Source of the DNA: Diogma glabrata
Taxonomy: Eukaryota > Arthropoda > Insecta > Diptera > Cylindrotomidae
Assembly (NCBI GenBank): GCA_963693315.1
Contig: OY856186.1
Coordinates: forward strand, 98,612,556 to 98,676,555
DNA: 64,000 nucleotides
Direction of reading: 5' to 3'
In this document: one piece after another, positions 39,171 to 50,335 of the stretch
How positions within the stretch are numbered: the stretch's first letter is position 1
Layout: every line of letters starts with the position of its first letter
Program-made: the position numbers and the translations under genes
Notes under the pieces: generated by a model
Databases searched by the model: none
Told to the model about the DNA's origin: nothing
The model's input: the letters and a program-made list of their open reading frames with translations, nothing else

Positions 39171-39769
39171 ACTATTTTTATTTTTTACTGAAGATGAACA
39201 AAAAATTCAAACATTAATATTTGTCTAAAATGCTGCAAGCAATTTTATTTTTACTACCGTAATTTATAAACATAACATCAAAAATTTTCGTTTAAAGTAA
39301 ATTTTAGTGTGTTTTGACATTAGTTAGTTGGTTTTTCTATTAGATATGAATTTTTATATGTTTGAAATTATTCTATTCGGAAAAACTATTAGGGTTAGAA
39401 TTATTTCAGTATACAGTTTAATATAATAATTTATTCATTAAAACTAAATGTCATTGGATTGCTGGTTATTTTCTGATTGATTATTATTATTTTACAAACT
39501 CAGTAAATCAAAATTCGAAATGATTAATAACATAACAAAAACAAAATGAATGTGAGTTTAGAGAGAGAGAAACATTTTTTCCGTATCAGTTTAAATTAAA
39601 AGTACTCAAAGAGCCACTTCAGATAAAATAAACTTTGATTGATCTATGAAAGTAAACAATTTGAATTATAACGTTACTGTAACTCTTATGTTTATAATTT
39701 TGTAAATAAATCTATAATATACAATTTTTTCTACTAGCTTTGGAATAACAATTTAATTTTTTTTAATCA
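39171..39769. other. AT-rich sequence, no gene seen
   Basis: Nothing recognised. Confidence 0.5.
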
Positions 39770-39945
39770 AATATATGCTGTCGGGATTACAACACGTGTC
39801 ACAACAACACATAAAAACATTTTGAGATCTAGGTCCTACAACAACATGCGTTCTGATTTCTGAGGTGTTGATGGGCAAAATTTTAAAGAATGGATAACTA
39901 AACAATAAGTCCTATAACATATAAAATAGACCTAGAGCAGTGTTT
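39770..39945 (+). repeat. Fragment of the TGTTGTG MITE family (see 52061-52604)
   Basis: CACAACAACACATAAAAAC, GGTCCTACAACAACATG, and TAAAGAATGGATAACTAAAC appear in the same order as in the full copy at 52061. Only the left arm and part of the interior are present. Confidence 0.7.
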
Positions 39946-40079
39946 CTCAACCGGTGGTCCGCAGCCTAATTTCTTTATATTTTTACAATATTTTTACAAT
40001 TTTATTTTATTCGAGCGCTTTTTTCACTCCTCAAATGTGATATTATTTCCCAAATTAAATTTTTTTGTTCTACTTCCCG

Positions 40080-40250
40080 ACTAGCATTTTGTAAGAGCTC
40101 GGATCTGGGCCGGATACGGTTTTCCCTACCACTGATAGGGACCGCATCAGGCACACTGAACAGGCCCTGATCAGTAATGTAATGCCTCAAACTATCTAAT
40201 CCGGATCAGGCAGCCCTACTGGACCTGGACCAGGACCGGATCATTTAAAA
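40080..40250. repeat. GGATC/CAGG-rich patch resembling 4320-5010
   Basis: A GC-richer stretch of repeated CCGGAT, GATCAG, CCTGATC and GACCTG words, with TAGGGA(C/A). The same word set marks 4320-5010. I do not recognise it. The 62-aa frame at 40002-40190 overlies it. Confidence 0.4.
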
Positions 40251-41130
40251 TTGGGAATTTACTACTATATACATTAGAAAAATTTGGAAATTTACTACTA
40301 CATACATTACAACATTTTTTTTTATAAAACCATTATAACAAGTATAGAGATACTTACTATGTAGTCATAACGCAGAGAAGCGATAACTAAAGTACATGTG
40401 AAATTTCGCAAACTATGTTTATCTAAAATGGATAATACTCTAATGAATTTTGCCTCGGACAATAACTCATTTATCAAATTGTTTAGAGTTATGTATGAGG
40501 GAACAGTAGTAGTTTAGAGATGTAGTAGTTTAGCAGTAGTTTAGAAATTATGAGGGAACAGATGAACATACATACATACAACGTCGTCAACCACATAACC
40601 CTCCTATTTTTTCGCCGTATTCGGGTAAAAATTAGACAAAAAATTTGAATGGAGATCGAATAATAATCGCATTCAAGTTTTGAATACATAACTGATGCAT
40701 CATTAAATTTTGTTGGTGATAGATAGTTATGTTAGTTATTAGATAGCACTATATAAGGATTACCGTGTACATATATTCTCACTGCATCGGCAATAAATAA
40801 TTATAATAATAATTATTTTATTATTTTCCGTTTCCATTCTTTACAAAAATAGAAGTGGGTGGAGCAATCAATACAGAAAAGCAACAAATAAATAAAGTAT
40901 CTTGGTTAGATCAGGGGCCCTATTCCCAAACACATAAATGTGGATTTTGACAATATTGTGAAGTTTGTATTGCATAGCATTAAACAGTAACGGTAGCGAT
41001 TTTTCGGAAAACGAATTTCACATTATTGTCTAAATTTATATGGAGTTCTTTCAGCCAAAAAAAAGTGATGTACATAAAAAAAAATTGATGTAAATCAATT
41101 GGGCGCGTTCTTTCAGCTAAAATTTTTGAT
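40251..41130. other. AT-rich sequence, no gene seen
   Basis: A TATA-like ACTATATAAGG followed by CAATAAATAA occurs at 40745-40800, but without a second copy or target duplication it is not called as an LTR. Confidence 0.45.
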
Positions 41131-42745
41131 GTTTTTAGGGTTCAGTTTTTTATACGGAACACTATTGGTGAGAGTATAACGTGTTTTTCACATTATTTCG
41201 ATTATCTCGTGAACCATTAATTCGATGAACTTAAAATTTGAGGTGCTTATAAAACTAACTTATCCACACAAGATGGTGGGGTTAAAAATAAATAAAGTTG
41301 TGTTCGTTTGTTTTAAAGAGGTACGATGTAAAGCCTTTGAAGACATACATTTTTTTATCGAGACGAGTAGGGTATCATATGAAAGGGCTTCATTTCAGCA
41401 TTATTTAAAAATATATTTTGGAATTTTACACCTCACCAGTTTTTGTATAAGTTTGAAAAATGACGTTTTCGGGATGTTTTATTGCCCCGAATAACTCCGA
41501 CCCTACTTCATCGAAAATCTTGAAATATATTTGGAATGATAGAAAATTGAGTAGGTTTTTAATGAAAAATATAGAAAAGTGGCAGATACTCATAACTATA
41601 TTTATTAAAGGGGTGGGAATGTTAAGGGGTAAAAACATCATTTAAAACCAGGTCATGTATCATTTGAAAGAGCACTTGATTTTAGAAATATTGCCATTTT
41701 TTTAGAATTTTGCAATGCATAGTTTTTAAATTATTATCAATAAAGTGACACAAAAAGTTGGTCTCCCCCCTTGCATTTCGAGCCTAATTTTTTTTTTTTT
41801 TTTTTTTTTAATAAAATGTGTTGTGTAATAGGGTTTAGAATATGTGTCACAACAACACATAAATACCTTTTAAGACCTAGGTCTAGACCTGGGTCCCGGG
41901 TCCCCCCCAATTAACAGAAAAATTTGAAAAAAGAGACAGGAAGTTTGATAAACTCTGAACGAAAAATATAGCCAACTCTCAAATAATTATATTTTTGTGC
42001 ATTTAAGGGATTGGGGTGGGGAAGGATGAAAAAAAACTTTTTGACCCAAGCGAGTGGGGTGTCATTTGAAAGAGCACCGAATTTCAGAAACTTTGCAATT
42101 TTTTTTTAGAATTTTGCGGTACACAGTTTTGGAGTTATTCTAAAAAATGTGCAAATTCCAGACCGTACCCCCCCCCCCTACGTTTCGACACTGATAGACA
42201 GAAAAAATTGAAAAAATTCATAGAGACAGGAACTTTGCTATATTTTGAACGAAAATTATAGCGAACTCTCAAATAATTATATTTCTGTGTGTTTAGGGGA
42301 TGGGTGTAAGGAGGGTAAAAAAAAACTTTTTTTGACCCTAGCGAGAGGGGTATCATTTGAAAGAGCACTAAATTTCCAAAAGATTGCATTTTTTTTTAGA
42401 ATTTCGCGGTACACAGTGGTTGAGTTATTCTAAAAAATGTGCAAATTCCAGACCGTTCCTCCCCCCTACGTTTCGACACTTATTGACAGAAAAAATTGAA
42501 AAAATTCATAGAGACAGGAAGTTTGCTATATTTTGAACGAAAGTTATAGCGAACTCTCAAATAATTATGTTTCTGTGTGTTTAGGGGATGGGTGTAAGGA
42601 GGGTAAAAAAAAACTTTTTTTGACCCAAGCGAGTGGGGTATTATTTGAAAGAGCACCAAATTTCAGAAACATTGCAGTTTTTTTTAAAATTTTGCGGTAC
42701 ACAGTTTTGGAGTTATTCTAAAAAATGTTTAAATTCCAGACCGTA
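41131..42745. repeat. Dispersed repeat with ~290-bp internal tandem units, copy 2
   Basis: It matches copy 1 (30222-30241 joined to 31705-33200) and keeps the uninterrupted junction where HINE copy 3 inserted. Three clear units are marked by ACACAGT..TGGAGTTATTC (or the variant TTGAG) at about 42122, 42412 and 42700, a period of 288-290 bp. The first part is interrupted by a fragment of the TGTTGTG MITE at 41800-41905. ORFs at 41225-42721 follow the repeat on both strands and are not genes. Confidence 0.85.
41800..41905 (+). repeat. Fragment of the TGTTGTG MITE family
   Basis: After a T run, AATAAAATGTGTTGTGTAAT...GTGTCACAACAACACATAAA...GACCTAGGTC matches the left arm of the copy at 52061, then returns to the host repeat near 41906. 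Confidence 0.75.
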
Positions 42746-42960
42746 AACCCGTAAATTTTAAAGAATATCGATTTCGACTTCCGTCATCCTCAGTTCTTAA
42801 ATTATTATTCTAATATTATAATTATTATAATATTAATATTATAAACAAATACATCATAAAATTAATTTATATATTTTTTTTGCTCTTTAAATTGATTATC
42901 GGAAAAGGAAAACATTTTGACAATTATTTTATTGCGTGTAGTGATATCCGGTTAAAAATA

Positions 42961-43209
42961 TTAAAATCCTTGTGTTTCACTAATTGTTTTAATGTCCGAA
43001 GACCACATCGAAAGAAATTGCTCCTGTAGTTCGATGTCTCCTGAAGACACATATGAAAATTTTATAGCGTATTTGATTTTTTTATCAAATACCCTTTCAA
43101 ATAATTCCCTTGCTGTTGATATTTTTTCTTCTTTAAGCGATGCTTCTTTTTTAAGTGTGCCTTCAGTCCCATCCGATGGGCCATTCTGCAGGTATTTTAA
43201 AATCATCAA
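42961..43209 (-). CDS. Possible coding exon, ~75-82 aa, unknown function
   Basis: The minus-strand frame is charged and protein-like: a Lys/Glu-rich first third (LKKEASLKEEKISTARELF), then FDKKIKYAIKFSYVSSGD, ending ...SDIKTISETQGF and a stop. An acceptor-like TACCTGCAG sits at about 43193-43185 on the minus strand, just before the codons NGPSDGTEG, so the exon may begin there rather than at the ATG further up. The protein-like open frame at 43278-43500 lies immediately upstream on the same strand, and both could be parts of one gene or of one mobile-element gene. No family recognised. Confidence 0.35.
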   Translation of the reverse strand: MMILKYLQNGPSDGTEGTLKKEASLKEEKISTARELFERVFDKKIKYAIKFSYVSSGDIELQEQFLSMWSSDIKTISETQGF

Positions 43210-43277
43210 TATGTTTGCTGAGATTTATAAAATGAACCATCCATAATATATAAAAATATTTTAAAACTTGGATATAT

Positions 43278-43670
43278 TTATTGATGTTTTTCAATGAATT
43301 CTATACACCTTCCTTGGTATTTATGAACTGCAACTGTGATTAGATGATCAGATTCAGATATAATGACAAAAGATAAGACCTCTAGTTTATGATTGCATGA
43401 TTTGTAGTAAACCACGATTGGGTGGATTTTGGCTTTTTCTCTATTGAAATGTGCAGCTTGTATAATAAATAGTTTTCTGAAAAACCCATAATGAAGACGT
43501 ATTCGTCGAGACGTAGTTTTAGTTTTGTTTCTGTAAGAAACTTTAATTTCTGCCTTGCGACGCCGTGCTACCTGGGTAACGCTAACAGAACTAGGTTGGT
43601 GGAGTTGAGAGGGGCAGAGTAAATACTGCTTATACTCAATGATTCTGCACCATGGCGAGTCATCGGCGCC
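43278..43670 (-). CDS. Open frame without a start; protein-like C-terminal ~75 residues
   Basis: 130 codons are open from a stop at 43671-43673 to the stop at 43278-43280, with no ATG of its own. The part from about 43500 downward reads like real protein: LFIIQAAHFNREKAKIHP, IVVYYKSCNHKLEVLSFV, IISESDHLITVAVHKYQ, ending IEFIEKHQ. The AHF, HPIVVYY, SES..H and AVH pattern reminds me of a large uncharacterised arthropod/cnidarian protein family with an RNase-H-like layout, possibly transposon-related; that is recollection, not a search result. The upstream 40-60 codons lie in GC-richer DNA and may be read-through. Together with 42961-43209 it could be a degraded two-part gene. Confidence 0.45.
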   Translation of the reverse strand, partial: GADDSPWCRIIEYKQYLLCPSQLHQPSSVSVTQVARRRKAEIKVSYRNKTKTTSRRIRLHYGFFRKLFIIQAAHFNREKAKIHPIVVYYKSCNHKLEVLSFVIISESDHLITVAVHKYQGRCIEFIEKHQ

Positions 43671-43784
43671 TTAAAACCAATGCAACTCAAGCGTCTGTTC
43701 TCCATGTTAAGGGCGGTTTGGAGCGGGCGTCTGTGTTGGATCAGGCGGCTCGCTATATAAACGTGCAAAAAGCGTCTGTTCACA

Positions 43785-45611
43785 TCATGTCATGATTTCT
43801 AAGAGACACTCTACAACTGTGACTGACGTTCGATCATACAGAGGTACTGATATGGACACCGATCATATGCTTGTCACCTTTAAGTACAAGTGCAAGTTGT
43901 CATCTATATTTAATAGACAAGCAAAAAAGACCGTACGCTGGAATATCGAAGCATTTAAACATCCGGAAACGTTGAATAGATATCAGTAGCTAGATTCTGG
44001 TTGCATGGAATTATTTCGTGGAGATTTCGTACTAAATGGAATTTTTGCATTCAGATTCAGTCGAATGAGAAAATAAATTCCGCATTTGTGGGATGGACTG
44101 TCAAATTATTTCGTCTACGAATTTATAGACGAAATGCGATTATTTGCTTTGAAATTTTGTATAGACTCACAAAAATGAAGAAAAAGATGTCGAAAAAAGT
44201 TACGATAAATCAAAAAGATATCTACTTAGGCGCCAAAATATGTTCCTTCTACAAAATTTACCATCCCTATTTCCTTTATGCTTACAAGATAAATAGATCA
44301 AAACTGTCCCTTTTACTAAATATACTTAATTTTCCCTTAAAAAAATAAAAAAAAAAATCCGCTTGCGCCTAAGTTCAAGTAATTATGCCAGAAGAAAATG
44401 TGGATTTAGCGCGTGGGAGTTAACGATATTTTATTATTTATCAATAACTATTTTAGAAAAATTAAACTATTTATTTAATTTATATACAAAACATATTGTT
44501 TTGTATGCTTCTCGCAGATTTGATAAGGCAGACGGAAATAGGGAAATGGGACGATGTGACAAAATACACTATTTATTCAAATACACTATTTATTTAATTC
44601 TAAAGAATAATTTTACAACTAAAATCTATAGCACAACTTGTAAACTAGCTATCGAAGGAAACACAAATAAAAACAAGTCAATAAACTGACAGATGAATTC
44701 CATTTTCAAAATTTGTACGAGTCTAGAACTTGTACTAAAAAGCATATCTCGAAAAGAGAACGAGAATACCAATTAGTGGAATGGAATTATTTAGTGAAAA
44801 ATGAAAATTCGAGATAAATAAAAATTCCACTCCACTTCATTTTTTCTCATAGAACCAGAATCGAAGTACAGTACAGGAAATAGTAACGCAAAACATAGAA
44901 GAGCATGACATCCCAACTGAGATGCCATTTAACATACAAGAAGAATGACAAACGCTTCAATCAACCATTATATCCGCAGCACAAACTACAATCGGAAAAC
45001 ACCCACCGAAATCATGTGACGAATGGTTTGATGACGAGTGCCACGAAAGCGTTGAGCACAAACAAAAACTGCGAGAAAAATGGCTAAGAAGGAATACCCG
45101 AAGCTCCCAAACTGATTATCTATGCGCCAGGAAAGCCCCAGCAAAACTCCTGCGGAAAAAGAAACGCGAACACTTGAAAAGCTGTGTCGAAAATATCAAC
45201 CAACATGCAGCTAATGGAAATTCGTAAGAACGCTTTACCAATGGGCGGAATCTGACAATAGATTTCCACCCAAGATCCACAGCCATCAAAAATGAAAATA
45301 ACGAGCTTACAACAAATGAACGTGATGTGCTGGCGGTGTGGTGATCCCACTTTCACGACCTATTGAATAGGACGAATGAAGTTCATCCTATTCGAGCAAT
45401 TGCTTCGTCAAGTGAGGAGATTTTTGTCCCTTACCCAACGATAGAAGAAGTGGAAGCTGCCGTCAAAAAATTAAAGAATGGCAAATCACCAAGTATCGAT
45501 GGAATCCCTGCACAACTATTCAAAAATGGAGGAGCAGCTCTGGTCTCACGTATATACGATCTGATTCTTGCAATCTGGGACCAAGGAGAACTTGAAATTT
45601 ATGGACGCTAG
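43785..45611 (+). pseudogene. APE-type LINE (I/Jockey/CR1-like) ORF2 remnant, interrupted
   Basis: Before the insertion, 43792-43986 encodes the end of an apurinic-type endonuclease: ISKRHSTTVTDVRSYRGTD, then MDTDHMLVTFKYK, the usual DxDH ending. After the insertion the linker between endonuclease and RT is readable in one frame from about 44877: CDEWFDDECHESVEHKQKL, YLCARKAPAKLLRKKKREH. The first RT block follows (VEAAVKKLKNGKSPSIDGIP, near 45451-45510, then LFKNGGAALVSRIYD). Intact, this would nick the target and prime reverse transcription there. In-frame stops near 44925, 45226 and 45343, loss of everything after the start of RT, and the 882-bp insertion show that it is dead. Confidence 0.88.
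43987..44868. mobile_element. Short relative of the 8219-10908 element, CAG target duplication, inside the LINE
   Basis: The ends TAGCTAGATTCTGGTT and AACCAGAATCGAAGTA are 16-bp inverted repeats. CAG lies directly outside both (43984-43986 and 44869-44871). The left part is the reverse complement of about 10650-10908 and the right part of 8219-8395, so this is an internally deleted copy in opposite orientation. ORFs at 44001-44689 fall inside it and have no transposase motifs. Confidence 0.75.
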
Positions 45612-47117
45612 CTTTAAAATTTTGAGGATTAAAGCTATGAGGAAAAACCCATGAAGGTAACCCATGAAAAGCAACAGTTCTGCACCTTTTTATATAAATC
45701 GTAAAAGGATGGGCTAAAACATTAGTAAACTTCAGTGGTGTCCTTACATTTTAGAGAATTTCATTGGGTTAAATTCAAATAAAAACAAAGCAAAAAATTT
45801 TCATATAAACATAACGTCTGTTTGGCTTAACCAGACCGTTCTGTCCTGTACACAGCTATTAAATCATGATTTCAAGAAAATACTTTTGTTTCACCCTGTT
45901 TCATTTTAATCTTGGTTTTTCCAACATCATTTAAAGCTTAGTTAATATTTTTATATGTAGAGCAAATGCATTTCGTTGCAATTGAAATCCTGAACAGAGC
46001 AAATTAAACTATTTTCTTTTGATCTCTCATGTTAATACATATTTCCATTTTAAGAGCATTTTCATTTTTATTTTTAGACCATGTCAACGATTACAAAGAA
46101 ATGAAAAGTTTAAAATAAAATTTGGTATGTAAATTGTGAATGTTATAAAAATAAATGCATGAATAATTAAATTCAATTTTTTCGTGGTGGTTCTTGATAA
46201 TGAATCTACCTTCAATCAATCTTTCGTTTGGAACTACTTGCAATAAATCCTTTCGTTTTGTATAATTTTTTTTAAAGGTAACTTAATGAAGCAGTAAATA
46301 TATACAAGTTTCAAGTTTGCATATTCAGTTTGAATCAACATTTACGTTTATTTTTATAACATTTTATATAAGATTTATTTGCTTAGTGCAAAGAAATATA
46401 AAAGTAAATGAAAAATCAAGTAGAAGTCATAAAAATTGAAATAATTTTCGGATTATATTTTCTTTGAATTGTTAACATGCGATGAATAGAGTTGAACATG
46501 GATTAAGCACCACAGGTTGATGTTAAAAATTTTCAATCAATGTTGTTAATATAGTTTGTAGATTTTTCATGTTGTTTGGTTTCGTCAACAAGCGCTAATC
46601 AATTAGTAGGAACTTTAACTTTTAAAAGACAAAGGCACCAACAACAGATATTTTATAAACAAATGATTTAATTTGATATTTTAAACTTCTTTTTTTTGTG
46701 TTGAGTGTTCTAGTGGCAGCCAAGATGTACTCGAACTCGGAGGACCCGGGTTTATTTATTCATTTAGGTTAAACTCTTTTTAAGCAAAACATTAACATTC
46801 CCTCATCCCACCGGTTTGTCAATTAAATGATAGTCAATAAATATGGCTTAAAAATTGGAAAACACTGTATTGGCTAATTAAGTGAATTGAAAATTAATAC
46901 AGGTGAGGGATGGGTTCTTATATGCAACATAAACGGCTTGAAAAAATCTTGAAACCAGTAACTCGATAAATCGTTTTGCAAATGACAATACACTGCATCA
47001 TTCGTCCCCCCTATTTTGAAATGGTTAAATGTACGAACGAATAAATCTTAATGAAGACGAATGTCATAAATTAAAACGAGAAAAAACTGGTCAAGTTTAA
47101 TTACAAAAAAACACAGT
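45612..47117. other. AT-rich sequence, no gene seen
   Basis: No element or gene recognised. A GTGGCAGCCAAGATGTACTC stretch near 46711 resembles the tRNA-primed motif near 35144, which may hint at more LTR debris. Confidence 0.4.
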
Positions 47118-47600
47118 TATTAATTGTTTACAGATGGAAGACCGAGTTCCCCAACGATATTTTAATTAGTATTTGGGACGAGCAAATAAACTCAAAGCAT
47201 TTGTTTATTTGAAATCACAATTTCAGAAGACACCGCGTCAAGAAAACTCGACCCCTCAATAGATGCAATTATTTCTACATTTATAAGACCTGCATTTGTC
47301 CTTGTATGGAGTGGTTGTCAAGTGTAACACGTTGCATTTGTTCCTATCCTGGTTGTATAATTGTGGAATGTCAAAATCAAATGAATGTCGAAATCGTGAA
47401 TGTCAAAATGTCAAAATCGTGAATATCAAATCTTGATTGTTGCACTGTTCTTTTCGTTTCGTTCTTTTATATAAATATCGTCACCAGCAGTGCTCGGATG
47501 AAATCAGATCCATCAGGCCTCAAACATAATATTTACCCGTTTTTTTCGTCGATCGGTCTGTGCAAACGGCCAATCTGTCAAAATGACTCACTGTCAGTTC
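47118..47600. repeat. Possible solo LTR, relative of 34669-35165
   Basis: It shares ordered blocks with the other copy (AAAGCATTTGTTTATTT, TTGTATGGAGTGG, GATGAAATCAGATCCATC). A locally repeated GTCAAAATCGTGAAT word at 47390-47425 is private to this copy. Boundaries are uncertain. Confidence 0.3.
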
Positions 47601-47734
47601 AGTGACAGAATTCAGAAGGGCTTATTTATCTATACAGCGTTCAAATTATAATGGTTTTTTTCAAATCAATCGTCTCCAGTGTCTTCAATCTACAAATGTT
47701 TAAAAAAAATTATTCCATCCACCACCAACTCAAA

Positions 47735-47842
47735 ACGCATATTGTTGTGGGACCTATGTAGGTCCGTAAAGGAATTTATGTATTGTTGTGACACATATTG
47801 TAATTGATTTTACACAACAAATTTTATAAAAAATTGTAGACA
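47735..47842 (-). repeat. Fragment of the TGTTGTG MITE family
   Basis: ATATTGTTGTGGGACCTATG, TGTATTGTTGTGACACATA and TACACAACAAATTTTATAAA are the inverted form of the left arm of the copy at 52061. Confidence 0.7.
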
Positions 47843-48436
47843 GATAAATCTTCTACTGAGAGCATCAATAAAAAAACAAAAATTTATTAACAGATTGTAT
47901 GAGAAATTAGATTTTAATTGCTAAATTTTTAATTTAATTTTTATAACATGTGTTGTGTTTATTGTTCAACAAACAAATTCAAAAAGCTTACTTACAATAA
48001 TCAATAAAACAAATTTGATATTACACTACAGATATCAGTGTACGCTTTATTACTTTCACTATTTTCATAAAACGAACATTTCCTAATGACAAAAGTTTAT
48101 GTAATTATTTTAATTTATTCTAATAGGTGCTTAACTATACTTCACAATTGATTTTTCTAAACAATGAAAGTATAGGCAAAAATCAAAATCATTCAATGTC
48201 ATCGGTAATGAGAACTTCCCTTTAATTTGTGTTAACCTTATCAGATATCCTATAAATAAGGTTTGAATAAATTTGGTTGACAATAAAAAATTAAAAAAAA
48301 AGTAATATAATTACAGTAAACAAATATTAGAAATAAAAGAATGGAACTTCTACGGATTCATGAATTGTGTGTGAATGTGAGACTGAGTTGCTCTCTGTCC
48401 TTGGAACTGTTAATTATTTTGATTGTTTAGCAGTAC
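47843..48436. other. AT-rich sequence, no gene seen
   Basis: Nothing recognised up to the assembly gap. Confidence 0.5.
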
Positions 48437-48636
48437 NNNNNNNNNNNNNNNNNNNNNNNNNNNNNNNNNNNNNNNNNNNNNNNNNNNNNNNNNNNNNNNN
48501 NNNNNNNNNNNNNNNNNNNNNNNNNNNNNNNNNNNNNNNNNNNNNNNNNNNNNNNNNNNNNNNNNNNNNNNNNNNNNNNNNNNNNNNNNNNNNNNNNNNN
48601 NNNNNNNNNNNNNNNNNNNNNNNNNNNNNNNNNNNN
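48437..48636. other. Assembly gap (200 N)
   Basis: Exactly 200 N characters abutting a (GA)n run. The round number suggests a placeholder, so the true distance is unknown. Confidence 0.99.
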
Positions 48637-48788
<152 letters not shown>

Positions 48789-49117
48789 AATTCCGTTGGT
48801 ACAATAATATTGCTGCCACGATGATATTACATTCGGTTGTTGGGTCTTCAAATTTGGTTTTTGGAGTTATTTAATTTTAGTGTGTGCAACTAAAATTTAT
48901 TTAATACAACAAAAAAAGTTTTGTTTCTAATCAAAATATTTAATTAACTCAACGATGGAGGTTTTCTTAATTTAAATTGTGAGGAATGTGAGGTAAACTT
49001 GTGAGGAATGGTGTCAACGAAAACACGCATCTGTCATGGCCTAACTTTATTGGTGTGATAATAATTTTCTCATCCCATTGTTAATTTGTTGCTGCCAACA
49101 TTATTTCTTTCTTTCAG

Positions 49118-49280
49118 ATTGATGCTTGTCTAAGCACACAAGTTATTGCTTCAGAGCGGTCGAATCGCACTGTTTTGACAGATATCTTATCCTACCTTGA
49201 CTTTGATAATCGCAACAGGGATTTAAATCTACACGAATTCGATTGTGCGATTTGCTCTGCTTCTCGTAGCGTTATTTATT
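49118..49280 (+). CDS. Candidate internal coding exon, 163 nt, unknown gene
   Basis: A polypyrimidine tract and CAG (TTTCTTTCTTTCAG, ending at 49117) are followed by 163 nt that is open in only one frame and then GTAAGT at 49281, a strong donor. Base composition is richer in GC than the flanks. The translated stretch runs IDACLSTQVIASERSN, RTVLTDILSYLDFDN, then DLNLHEFDCAICSASRS; the CxxC in the last part is the only motif. I do not recognise the family. No partner exons could be assembled, though 49310-49400 and the ORF at 49454-49693 follow on the same strand. It could be a host gene exon or a captured or old copy. Confidence 0.45.
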
Positions 49281-49309
49281 GTAAGTCCTTACCAAGCCTT
49301 ATTTAATCG

Positions 49310-49693
49310 GAATATGATATGTAATGTTGAAACTTACGGTCTACAACGTTCACATTATCAATTTATTCGAGATGATATTCTAAAATATCTGGACGTAACT
49401 TTCTGAAAACATGCTTATTCATTAAACCTGTCAGTCGTGAAAAAATTGGATATGTGGCCATTATACGCGTAAAAAACGAAAAAGGGAATCAAATGATATG
49501 GAACGTATATATCATGTTAAAGACGCTCTTTAAAATTTTGTGTGGAATGGAGGAGGAATTTAAGATAATCTCAACATTAGCAGCACCAATTCCTGTAATG
49601 CCTACTAAACCCGGCTTGAGACGCATCAGGGTCATGGCGCAGCCTCACGGCTGTAACCTTTTGGTTTACAAGTCCTTATATATATTTATGTAA
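49310..49693 (+). CDS. Protein-like open frames after the candidate exon, one frameshift
   Basis: A frame from about 49310 reads MICNVETYGLQRSHYQFIRD then DILKYLDVTF and stops near 49406. A second frame, offset by one base, is open from there to 49693 (KTCLFIKPVSREKIGYVAI, later MPTKPGLRRIRVMAQPHG). Together they look like one coding sequence broken by a frameshift. The first frame's DDILKYLD echoes TDILSYLD in the exon at 49118-49280. I cannot name a family. Chance cannot be excluded. Confidence 0.3.
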
Positions 49694-49900
49694 GGTGGTG
49701 GGTAAATTTAAGGAGACATAACGTATATAAAATTAATATCAAATGTTGGTTTTTTCATATAATTATTGTAATTGATATTGTTTTAATTATGCACTAAAAA
49801 AATCTACAGGTTAGAGAGTTAGCGATACTTGGATAACTTATGATTGTAAAAAATTTTAATTTCTTGTAGCCTATGATAAGTTGAATTACATTTCTTTTTT

Positions 49901-50270
49901 TTATAAAATGTGTTGTGTAGTAGAAATTACGATATGGGTCACAACAACACATAAAAACCTTTTAAGTCCAAGGTCCCCAACAACATGGATTCTAAGGTGT
50001 TCATGGTCCCAAATTTGTTTTTTTTTTTTTTTTTTGTTTTTTATATTTTTTTATTTAAGGAATAACTAAACAATAAATCGTGATTGACATAGGCCAATAT
50101 TTCGTGATAGCATAAGGAAAATAAAAATAAAATAAGAGATAAAAAGCAAAGTTGATTTAAAAATCTGCAGGAACAAAACTAAAATGGGCTTGCCAATAGT
50201 CCAGCTAATGGCATAATCCTTGATTATGTGACGCACTATCTTCCTCAATGATTAAAGATTAGATATATAG
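49901..50270 (+). repeat. TGTTGTG MITE family, left arm and interior
   Basis: ATAAAATGTGTTGTGTAGTA...GGGTCACAACAACACATAAA...CCAACAACATG, then the interior words AGGAACAAAACTAAAATGGG and TTAGATATATAGTTATA. The order is as in 52061-52604 but the inverted right arm is missing. The element runs directly into an RTE-like sequence at 50278. Confidence 0.8.
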
Positions 50271-50274
50271 TTAT

Positions 50275-50335
50275 ACTAGCGGGACCCGGCGTGCTTTGCT
50301 ACGCCTATAAATAAAGTTTGTGTGTATACATTTTG
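50275..50335 (+). repeat. RTE-like retroposon fragment
   Basis: ACTAGCGGGACCCGGCGTGC followed by TTTGCTACGCCTATAAATAAA resembles the start of a very common insect retroposon segment. The matching 3' tails in this window are at about 54950-55080 and its duplicates. Identification is from memory of the family's wording. Confidence 0.45.

Noticed and set aside
40712..40845. Possible short LTR with TATA box and polyadenylation signal
   Set aside because: TGTTGG start and TTACA end can be picked out, but there is no second copy, primer site or convincing flanking duplication.
44001..44689. 115-aa and 108-aa plus-strand ORFs as transposase
   Set aside because: They lie inside a deletion-derivative element, lack catalytic motifs, and correspond to the reverse complement of the non-coding end at 10650-10908 and unrelated filler.
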